This document shows positions 58,312 through 64,000 of a stretch of DNA of 64,000 bases, one piece after another; within the stretch, counting starts at the first letter, position 1; the number at the start of each line of letters is the position of its first letter. The position numbers and the translations under genes are program-made. Origin of the DNA: a virus; IMG/VR virus record IMGVR_UViG_3300037843_000261, positions 1-64,000 of that record; one strand, given 5' to 3'. The notes under the pieces were generated by a model that worked only from the letters and a program-made list of their open reading frames with translations, had not been told where the DNA came from and did no database searches.

Positions 58312-58938
58312 ATGGATTTCATGTGGATTGACGAAGACCGGCTGGCTACCCTTTACGAGGGAATGAGGATAATGGAGAGCCTCAGTCACGGAAAAGTGTG
58401 GGAGATGGAGATTTTCCTGTACGGCATGACCTCTGACCGGGGTGTCATCAGTGCCGCCAAGGAATCCATCATTGACCTTTTGGAGGAGTACTGGGACGAA
58501 GACGGTGAAACCACCCTTCGAGAGGAAGAGATTGCCCTGAACGAGGTTGCCATCGCTATCCACCTTAACTCCGACACCATCTACACTCTGTTGGGCAGGC
58601 ACGGACTTGATGTCTATCAAATGGATTTCGCCTACCTTGGAAAAGAGGGAGAAGGGGTCCGGGTTACCTCTTTCAGCACCGGAGCCGGAAGCCGAACCCG
58701 GCTAATGTTCAGCGGTCTCAAAAACATCGTCCTTGCCGAGGGAGACATTCATCTGCGGGAATATTTGACCCAGCAGAAGACCGGCCAACCCATGACAATC
58801 AATAAGCGAGTGGAGAGGGGTCAATCCGCCGTGGCTCCCCCGACCCCCACGACTCCACAGGCTCCTCCCACGGGTGGAACTCCTCCGGTACAAAACATTG
58901 CCAGTGTTGTGGAGAAATTCCTTGACCGCCGCCGCTGA
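58312..58938 (+). CDS. Hypothetical protein with Pro-rich linker
   Basis: A 208-residue acidic protein (MDFMWIDEDRLATLYEGMRI). Residues 1-160 look globular; 165-195 are Pro/Thr-rich (APPTPTTPQAPPTGGTPPVQ), ending in a short helix (VVEKFLDRRR). Unknown function. Confidence 0.65.
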   Translation: MDFMWIDEDRLATLYEGMRIMESLSHGKVWEMEIFLYGMTSDRGVISAAKESIIDLLEEYWDEDGETTLREEEIALNEVAIAIHLNSDTIYTLLGRHGLDVYQMDFAYLGKEGEGVRVTSFSTGAGSRTRLMFSGLKNIVLAEGDIHLREYLTQQKTGQPMTINKRVERGQSAVAPPTPTTPQAPPTGGTPPVQNIASVVEKFLDRRR

Positions 58939-59248
58939 AATCCCGGATACTAAAATTGGCATCGCTTCCGTGATGCCCAATCACGTCAAAGTGCAGCTTC
59001 GCTATTTGACCAAGGAAGCCAAGCACTTGAGAAGCTTTCTCTTATCAGGATACACCGGCATTGGGGCACCCTACATGGAAGAGGTGTGCATTCTCATGCC
59101 CCACATGAGGGTGTTTCCCGTGATAGAGTGCTTTTTACCCCCCTTCGAGACCCTCAAGCAAGAGGGAGTGGTCCCCGAGGATGCCGAACTGCAAAGCTAC
59201 CGCATCCTTGACCATGATGAATTAACTCTCGCCTATATTTTAAGATAA
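58922..59248 (+). CDS. Hypothetical protein
   Basis: TTG 58922 has GGAGAAATTCC before it and overlaps the previous gene by 17 bp. 108 residues; KVQLRYLTKEAKHLRSFLLS is helical. Unknown. Confidence 0.6.
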   Translation: MTAAAEIPDTKIGIASVMPNHVKVQLRYLTKEAKHLRSFLLSGYTGIGAPYMEEVCILMPHMRVFPVIECFLPPFETLKQEGVVPEDAELQSYRILDHDELTLAYILR

Positions 59249-59256
59249 TGGAAAAA

Positions 59257-59291
59257 TGAACTTTCCAAAGTATTTATAGGAGTAGAGTTCA
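59257..59291 (+). promoter_or_regulatory. Start-region hairpin of GIY-YIG gene
   Basis: TGAACT (59257-59262) and AGTTCA (59286-59291) enclose TTTATAGGAG, the ribosome-site region of ATG 59294. Same layout as 22861-22897. Confidence 0.5.
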
Positions 59292-59293
59292 AA

Positions 59294-60142
59294 ATGTTCA
59301 TTTATCTTATCGTTAATCATAAGACCGGCAAATATTATGTCGGTCAGCATAAGGGAAACAATCTTAGAAAGTATCTTCAAACCAAGTTATCCGCTGCTCG
59401 GCATCAGCACAATGGAAGTTCTCACCTTTTCAATGCAATGAGAAAATATCCACAGTCTTCTCTCTGGTCTATTTACGCCCTACGTTCCGATATCCAGAAT
59501 AAAACAGAGCTTGACCAGACCGAAAGAGACTTTATTAAGTTCCTGCGGTCGCAGGACCCTGAGTGTGGGTACAACATATGCCGGGGAGGAGAGGGATTTA
59601 CAGGGCCGCATTCTGAGGAATGGAAGCAAAATCAAAGCAAAATGAAAATGGCTTGGCACAGAGACCCTAGAAATTCTGAAACTAAAAGACTTTCTAATAT
59701 AAAAATTAGTGAAACCAAGAAATTAAATAGTAGACCAAAGATAAACAAGGTCTGTCCGGTGTGTGGTAAATCATTTTCTGTTTCATTTGGAAGGAAAGAA
59801 AAAATATACTGTTCACATTTGTGTTATTCTAAACAACCAAAAAACGAAGAAAGTGAAATAAAAAGGTTAAAAAGTCTTCGTAGAGCTATTCAATCCCCAC
59901 AATGTTATACTAATAGGTCAAATGCACAACTCCTTAGACGCAAAAGAGAGAAAGAACAAGGCATTAAACCTGTGATGCCCATCCGTATATTAATGCCAAA
60001 AAGGATAAAAAGACCATACCTTTTAACTCCTAAACATTTGGAAGCTTCAAAGAACCTAGGTAAAAGTAACTTAGGAAACCATCAACGTTGGCATATAAAT
60101 CGAGGAATTTCAGTTTTAAGATGCCAACATTGTCAAATATGA
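59294..60142 (+). CDS. GIY-YIG homing endonuclease
   Basis: A paralogue of 13848 and 22896: MFIYLIVNHKTGKYYVGQHK, SIYALRSDIQ, ELDQTERDFIKFLRSQDPE, YNICRGGEGF. Residues 155-185 add a zinc knuckle (KVCPVCGKSFSVSFGRKEKI, YCSHLC). The end RWHINRGISVLRCQHC is a variant of the RWNINRG module. Strongly Lys-rich and AT-rich. Confidence 0.88.
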   Translation: MFIYLIVNHKTGKYYVGQHKGNNLRKYLQTKLSAARHQHNGSSHLFNAMRKYPQSSLWSIYALRSDIQNKTELDQTERDFIKFLRSQDPECGYNICRGGEGFTGPHSEEWKQNQSKMKMAWHRDPRNSETKRLSNIKISETKKLNSRPKINKVCPVCGKSFSVSFGRKEKIYCSHLCYSKQPKNEESEIKRLKSLRRAIQSPQCYTNRSNAQLLRRKREKEQGIKPVMPIRILMPKRIKRPYLLTPKHLEASKNLGKSNLGNHQRWHINRGISVLRCQHCQI

Positions 60143-60148
60143 TTTAAT

Positions 60149-60174
60149 TTTCCCATAAAACTGAGTATTTTATA
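60149..60174 (+). promoter_or_regulatory. Promoter-like element shared with 6254
   Basis: CCCATAAAACTGAGTATTTT, nearly identical to the element at 6254-6277, 12-37 bp before ATG 60186. CCCATA and TATGGG could also pair over the ribosome site. Confidence 0.45.
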
Positions 60175-60185
60175 TGGGAGGTCCT

Positions 60186-60389
60186 ATGGACAAGCCTGCA
60201 TGTAAGCATTGTGCGCCAGCCGGTAGCTGTGATGGATACCGGCATATTACTTGCCCGGAATGCGGGTGCTACGTTTGCGCCGGATGCGGCAGCTATGACC
60301 CCCGACTATTGGCTCCCGAACCGACCAAGCACAAAGTTTGTCCGACCTGTAACGGGTCGGGGCTAGTTCCGGTACCCAAGGAGAGTTAA
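60186..60389 (+). CDS. Small zinc-finger protein
   Basis: ATG 60186 follows GGGAGGTCCT. 67 residues with three Cys sets: CKHCAPAGSC, CPECGCYVCAGCG, CPTCNGSG. Probably binds two zinc ions. Function unknown; it overlaps the next gene by one base (TAATG). Confidence 0.7.
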   Translation: MDKPACKHCAPAGSCDGYRHITCPECGCYVCAGCGSYDPRLLAPEPTKHKVCPTCNGSGLVPVPKES

Positions 60390-60661
60390 TGGCAACCCGC
60401 AAACATGACGCCTTAAACATGGAGACGTTGATTGACTTCGCCAAAGTCTTAGCAAACTGGAAGAAATTCTGTGTGCAAAGCGTCTCCGTCGCCAACCCCA
60501 AGGGGGTGGAAGCCAAGCCATGGGAGCTTGGCGGGATGCAGTGGGAGTCTTTACAGACTTACCATCTGATAGAGGCATTACAGGTGTCTCTCTGGAACCA
60601 CATGAAGATGGTGGGTCAGATTCAAGAATTCAAAGCAAGGGGGAAGAGAAATGCTAAGTGA
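60389..60661 (+). CDS. Hypothetical protein
   Basis: A 90-residue helical protein (METLIDFAKVLANWKKFCVQ ... YHLIEALQVSLWNHMKMVGQ). Start couples to the zinc gene. Unknown. Confidence 0.65.
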   Translation: MATRKHDALNMETLIDFAKVLANWKKFCVQSVSVANPKGVEAKPWELGGMQWESLQTYHLIEALQVSLWNHMKMVGQIQEFKARGKRNAK

Positions 60662-60764
60662 AACTGCCTTGGTTGTAATCTGTATCATCTTCGTGAGTGG
60701 AGAGTTCCAAAATGCTTCGAGCGCTGGCTCTGTACCTGTGCCTGATGCATCGGGAACAGGTTAA
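60651..60764 (+). CDS. Small secreted or membrane peptide (37 aa)
   Basis: MLSETALVVICIIFVSGEFQ then NASSAGSVPVPDASGTG. GGGGGAAGAGAA precedes ATG. One hydrophobic helix of about 12 residues and a polar end, like a short signal peptide or single-span peptide. It overlaps both neighbours. Confidence 0.5.
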   Translation: MLSETALVVICIIFVSGEFQNASSAGSVPVPDASGTG

Positions 60765-60909
60765 GTCCATCATCCAGCTTTCAGCAATGCAGCCCCCGGC
60801 TCCCATCGTCATCACCAAGGAAATGCTGGATGACCCCCGGCTCATGTGGGTAAAAGACCTCCCACAGGTGAAAGAAGCCATAGGGAAAGCTGAGAAGAAA
60901 TCAGAATAA
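60712..60909 (+). CDS. Hypothetical small protein
   Basis: ATG 60712 follows GTGGAGAGTTCCAAA. 65 residues: a short hydrophobic helix (MLRALALYLCLMHREQ) then an acidic helical end. Overlaps the 37-residue peptide gene in another frame. Confidence 0.55.
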   Translation: MLRALALYLCLMHREQVKSIIQLSAMQPPAPIVITKEMLDDPRLMWVKDLPQVKEAIGKAEKKSE

Positions 60910-60925
60910 AGCAGTATCTATAAAC

Positions 60926-61846
60926 ATGGAACAATTCAAAAAAAGTGCCACAGCAGAGACTATATATTCCACTGGAGCACAACGAGACAGTCGTATAGGC
61001 AAGGGAGCATTTCACTGGATGCCCTGGACAGCCGTTAAGATGGTTTCTCGCATCTATGAAATAGGTAACAAACAACGAGACCTTCTCTCAGGTGGAACAG
61101 GTAATGGAGACACCCGTAATTGGGAGAACGGGATGAAGATTGCGGATTTGCTTGATAGCGCTATAAGGCATATAACCGCTCATTTAGAGGGTGACAGAAG
61201 TGAACCCCATCTTTCACAAGCTATGTGGAACCTGCTTAACGCCCTACAAACATCTATATGGGTATACACCGGACAGAGGCCCCCAGAACTTAATAATCTC
61301 CCCGACCATATCCACCCTTGGAAGCCGGGAAATCCGTCTCCATGTCCGCTTAGTTCTCAAGAGATAGAGTGGCTAGAAACCTGGGGAATACAAAGGAACG
61401 AGTTTCCAGACCTTAATGACCCCGTACAAAGTGCTTCTCATCTCGCTGCCCTCGTAGATGGAGAAGGGACCATTTCAATCGTAAAAAGGGAAACAAAGCG
61501 CCGGGAGGCTTACCGTCTATCCATAAGGGTCTATAATACTTCAGAAACCCTCAAAAATTACCTTGAGAAAAGATGGGGAGCGACTACGGTTAGAAGAAAA
61601 GGGCGAAGGAAAATCCACAAGGACTGCTATACGATGATATGGACGAGTTCAAAAGCTGAAGATATTCTTCGTAGGATATGGCCGTACTTAATCATCAAGA
61701 CCGCCCAAGCAAACTTGGCAGTGGCTTTTCAAACTTTGGTAAAAAACATCAATCCTGGATGCAAAGGAATACCAGAAAAAACTCTGCAACAACTGCGGTT
61801 TATGAAGGAGGAGATAAATCGTATGAACGAAAAAGGACCCAAGTAA
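60926..61846 (+). CDS. dNTP diphosphohydrolase-like domain fused to LAGLIDADG endonuclease
   Basis: A 306-residue protein. Residues 10-130 (IYSTGAQRDSRIGKGAFHWM, GDTRNWENGMKIADLLDSAI, RHITAHLEGD, QAMWNLLNALQTSI) match the dATP/dGTP diphosphohydrolase N-terminal family (DUF5664) found in phages. Residues 165-300 are a LAGLIDADG endonuclease (SASHLAALVDGEGTISIVKR). No stop or splice motif separates them. Either a free-standing fusion, or an endonuclease that captured the 3' end of the enzyme gene. Confidence 0.75.
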   Translation: MEQFKKSATAETIYSTGAQRDSRIGKGAFHWMPWTAVKMVSRIYEIGNKQRDLLSGGTGNGDTRNWENGMKIADLLDSAIRHITAHLEGDRSEPHLSQAMWNLLNALQTSIWVYTGQRPPELNNLPDHIHPWKPGNPSPCPLSSQEIEWLETWGIQRNEFPDLNDPVQSASHLAALVDGEGTISIVKRETKRREAYRLSIRVYNTSETLKNYLEKRWGATTVRRKGRRKIHKDCYTMIWTSSKAEDILRRIWPYLIIKTAQANLAVAFQTLVKNINPGCKGIPEKTLQQLRFMKEEINRMNEKGPK

Positions 61847-61931
61847 ACCACCTACCGGAGTCCTTAGTATGGATGTTACTTTTAAAGATGAACGAGGGGC
61901 TGTGCATTAGGCTACCTAAAGGAGGTGCTTA

Positions 61932-62291
61932 ATGTCCCGCTCTTACCGCAAACCCTACGTGGCTGTCTGTGGTGTCGGCTCCTGCAAGGACGACAAACGG
62001 ATAGCTCACCGAGGTGTCCGTCGTTCTCAAAATGCTTGGGTCCACCAAGCTCTCAAAGACCCCGAAACCGATATTATATTCCCCCACTTCCGTGAATGCC
62101 ACTGGAACGATGTCTACAACTGGAAGCGTGATGGCAAGCAACACTGGTGCTATCCCGATGCCCGTGCATGGGACCGTCACATGAAAGCGGTCAACAAGCT
62201 CTACCAATACCGCTTCGAGATGCGCCCCGGTTACCTAGACCCTGAACTTGAGTGGCCTCCCCATTGGTATTTGGAAGCTCTGCGGAAATAG
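61932..62291 (+). CDS. Hypothetical basic protein
   Basis: AAAGGAGGTGCTTA precedes ATG. 119 residues, rich in Arg, Trp, His and Tyr (SRSYRKPYVAVCGVGSCKDD ... HRGVRRSQNAWVHQAL). May bind nucleic acid; no family known. Confidence 0.65.
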   Translation: MSRSYRKPYVAVCGVGSCKDDKRIAHRGVRRSQNAWVHQALKDPETDIIFPHFRECHWNDVYNWKRDGKQHWCYPDARAWDRHMKAVNKLYQYRFEMRPGYLDPELEWPPHWYLEALRK

Positions 62292-62323
62292 CGGAAAATC
62301 TAGTATTATTAGGTGGAGAATCA

Positions 62324-62611
62324 TTGCTGCCTAAAGACCAACTCGAACACGGTGCCTATTACACTGGCACTTGCCGCAACGCCAGCATTGCCCGGTGGAA
62401 TGAGAAAGGATTCTTCATCCATTGGCGCACCAAGTTTTACGACACTTACCCGGAGTGCATCGGTTACTGGGTAGATGCGAAGCCGGGTGAGATTCGATTT
62501 GATGAGTTTCAACCTTTTGCCAAGTTGGATAACCCTCGATTCACCATTCCCTTGACGGAGGAAGAATTTAACGCCAGTGGAGGATTTGTGTATGGCATTC
62601 CCAACGGATGA
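62324..62611 (+). CDS. Hypothetical protein, paralogue of next gene
   Basis: TTG 62324 follows AGGTGGAGAATCA and a TAGTATTAT box. 95 residues: LEHGAYYTGTCRNASIARWN then FFIHWRTKFYDTYPECIGYW, WVDAKPGEIRFDEFQPF. The next gene repeats this plan, so they are a tandem duplication. Confidence 0.65.
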   Translation: MLPKDQLEHGAYYTGTCRNASIARWNEKGFFIHWRTKFYDTYPECIGYWVDAKPGEIRFDEFQPFAKLDNPRFTIPLTEEEFNASGGFVYGIPNG

Positions 62612-62982
62612 AGAAGAGAGAAAACAAGACCAGGTATGTATCCGATGCGGGAAAATTAAGGTAGTCTCGGAGGGAAGGGGCTGGTGGGATGACCACTGCC
62701 CCGACCCCACCAAGGATGCCACGGAGCCAATACCTCTGGAGAAGCTTGAGCATGGCGCTTACTACTATGGGTGGGGAAGAAACGGCAAACTAGCCCGGTG
62801 GGACGCCAACAAGGAAGGTTTTCTGGTCCGTACGGGCAAAGTTCCGCTACACCTACACGGAGAACGTGTATTACGCCATTAGGCCGATGACTGGGGGGTT
62901 TGTACCCTACTGCAAGACGGAGAACCCGGTGTTCGAGTTCCCCATGGCGCACGACGGGTGGGACCCGCCGCTCGAAGAATAA
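62592..62982 (+). pseudogene. Paralogue of previous gene with a one-base frameshift
   Basis: ATG 62592 follows GGAGGATTTGTGT. CIRCGKIKVVSEGRGWWDDH is a zinc-type start; then LEHGAYYYGWGRNGKLARWD matches the gene before. After ANKE the frame reads 22 unrelated residues to a stop at 62882. One frame over, FWSVRAKFRYTYTENVYYAI, RPMTGGFVPYCKTENPVFEF, PMAHDGWDPPLEE continues the homology to 62982. Removing one T from the TTTT run at 62820-62823 restores it. Confidence 0.6.
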
Positions 62983-63002
62983 TCCTCAAAAATCCCTCTC
63001 AC

Positions 63003-63024
63003 TGTGGTATACTGAGAGTGGAGG
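63003..63024 (+). promoter_or_regulatory. Extended -10 promoter fused to ribosome site
   Basis: GTGGTATACTG...GTGGAGG, identical over 22 nt to the element at 35810-35831 (opposite strand). GGAGG serves ATG 63030. Confidence 0.6.
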
Positions 63025-63029
63025 ATATT

Positions 63030-63659
63030 ATGCGCACCGTTCTTGTCTTTCTGCTTGGTGGTCTGTCTTATGCCTTATTGGAACTCACCGTGGCGGCATC
63101 CGTTGTCCGCTGGTTTCCCGGCAAACTCCATTATTTCCAAAGCGTTGGAGATGCCCTCATCGGTTGGTTCAGAAAACCCACCCCTGACTTTTCCTGTGAC
63201 ACCGGTTCTGTAGATGACGAAGCCACAGAGGATGGGCTTTGTCAATGCCCGGTCTGCAAGAAAGAACGGGAAGAGGCTTGTCAAGTCCTTGATGACGGTG
63301 ACCAAGTGGTTATGAACGATGACCGGCAAAGCTACGGCATCAGCGCTGGTGTAATAACGGGCGTAATGGCAGACGGAGAAGTTTATGATTTTGCTCGCAC
63401 CGAGTGTATGCCCGGTCCTGCTTTTGCTCCCGCCCTCCAACCAGTTCTAAGGTCCCAATTAGCTAAAGTAGAAAAGCTGATTCCCGAGGGAACCGCCGTG
63501 CGTTTTTACAACTCCAAAGATTGCATGACATACAACAACGGTGTGACCTTCAAAGCAAAGGTTGAAGATGGGAATCTCGTCTACACCGTGGAGTACGGAA
63601 CAGTGGACGACGACGTAAGCCAGGTGGAAGTAACTTCGGACATGATTTGGGTCAAATAA
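63030..63659 (+). CDS. Membrane-anchored protein with zinc knuckle
   Basis: ATG 63030 follows GTGGAGGATATT. An N-terminal anchor (MRTVLVFLLGGLSYALLELT) precedes about 185 soluble residues. CQCPVCKKEREEACQ may bind zinc. The C-terminal half is beta-rich (FYNSKDCMTYNNGVTFKAKV). Function unknown. Confidence 0.65.
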   Translation: MRTVLVFLLGGLSYALLELTVAASVVRWFPGKLHYFQSVGDALIGWFRKPTPDFSCDTGSVDDEATEDGLCQCPVCKKEREEACQVLDDGDQVVMNDDRQSYGISAGVITGVMADGEVYDFARTECMPGPAFAPALQPVLRSQLAKVEKLIPEGTAVRFYNSKDCMTYNNGVTFKAKVEDGNLVYTVEYGTVDDDVSQVEVTSDMIWVK

Positions 63660-63669
63660 AGAAAGGAAC

Positions 63670-64000
63670 ATGAGCGAAGTGAGAGTATCTCACGTAACGT
63701 GGCCTGCCATGGGGTTGGACTACGGCTGGAGGTTCGATATCCGGTCGGAGGATGAACTCAACGCCTATTGGAAGGCTCGCCGTCCCAAACAGGTCCGAGC
63801 GGCCTTTGCGGAAGTAAAACGCTATCAGGACGCCAACAAGGTTGGTCCGAGCGAAATGTCCACGGACGGCCCCTCTCACTTCGTTAATGGGCTGGCGGCG
63901 GTCTATTGTTACCATGGGATGGCACACGAGCAATCATTGTTCGAGTCCGCCTGCCGGGTAGACGATGGCATCATCAAATCCATGCTTGATTGCATTCAGA
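63670..64000 (+). CDS. Hypothetical protein, 3' end outside window
   Basis: GAAAGGAAC precedes ATG 63670; the frame is open to the window end (110 residues). It begins MSEVRVSHVTWPAMGLDYGW and later VNGLAAVYCYHGMAHEQSLF. No family recognised. Confidence 0.6.
   Translation, partial: MSEVRVSHVTWPAMGLDYGWRFDIRSEDELNAYWKARRPKQVRAAFAEVKRYQDANKVGPSEMSTDGPSHFVNGLAAVYCYHGMAHEQSLFESACRVDDGIIKSMLDCIQ

Noticed and set aside
61870-61932. Short frames (13 and 19 codons) before the gene at 61932
   Set aside because: No ribosome site or similarity. They could be a leader peptide or a displaced gene tail, but nothing supports either.

Overview
The window is part of a large double-stranded DNA tailed-phage genome, probably a jumbo phage of an unidentified bacterium. 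Genes are tightly packed with 4-50 bp overlaps and strong GGAGG ribosome sites, and strand blocks switch often. There are tail-fibre-like proteins, a class II tRNA array, nucleotide-metabolism enzymes, an intein, and about two dozen homing-endonuclease genes or fragments (HNH/endonuclease VII, GIY-YIG, LAGLIDADG). The endonuclease genes look more AT-rich than the GC-rich genes they separate. The host cannot be fixed from sequence; one accessory gene (48.6-49.0 kb) resembles, from memory only, proteins of Acidobacteriota.

Layout. 0-9.6 kb: small unknown genes, a glycosyltransferase, a CmoB-like methyltransferase and seven homing endonucleases. 9.7-12.3 kb (minus): a metallophosphoesterase and an HNH protein. 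12.3-33.8 kb (plus): eight large polyvalent-type proteins built from pyrophosphatase-like, GNAT, zincin, papain-like, ParB-like, nucleotidyltransferase and many ADP-ribosyltransferase (ART) domains, interleaved with homing endonucleases. 33.7-38.1 kb (minus): small membrane and zinc proteins. 38.2-45.2 kb (minus): a Clp-type AAA+ ATPase with an intein, a degenerate HD-hydrolase-like protein and collagen-like tail-fibre genes. 45.3-47.9 kb: an EndoVII gene, a HAD hydrolase and a run of small zinc-ribbon genes. 47.9-49.8 kb: a gene-poor stretch with an IS200/IS605-like structured RNA, and an HNH gene split by a 1.1 kb insertion. 49.8-51.5 kb: an attenuator-like leader and nine tRNAs, all Tyr, Leu or Ser. 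51.6-54.0 kb (minus): a full-length major vault protein (MVP) homologue. 54.1-64.0 kb (plus): NUDIX, ThyX, dCMP deaminase, a dNTP diphosphohydrolase-LAGLIDADG fusion and many small genes.

How the genes may work together. ThyX, dCMP deaminase, NUDIX and the dNTP-diphosphohydrolase domain fit control of the dNTP pool. The polyvalent proteins fit effectors co-injected with DNA; a recurrent KTA motif at their domain borders suggests they may be cut into separate domains. Several genes have a TATTAT -10 box 4-5 bp before ATG and no ribosome site, implying leaderless mRNAs. GIY-YIG genes carry start-codon hairpins like that of T4 I-TevI. The most unusual objects are the phage MVP and, beside it, the class II-only tRNA array with extra structured RNAs.
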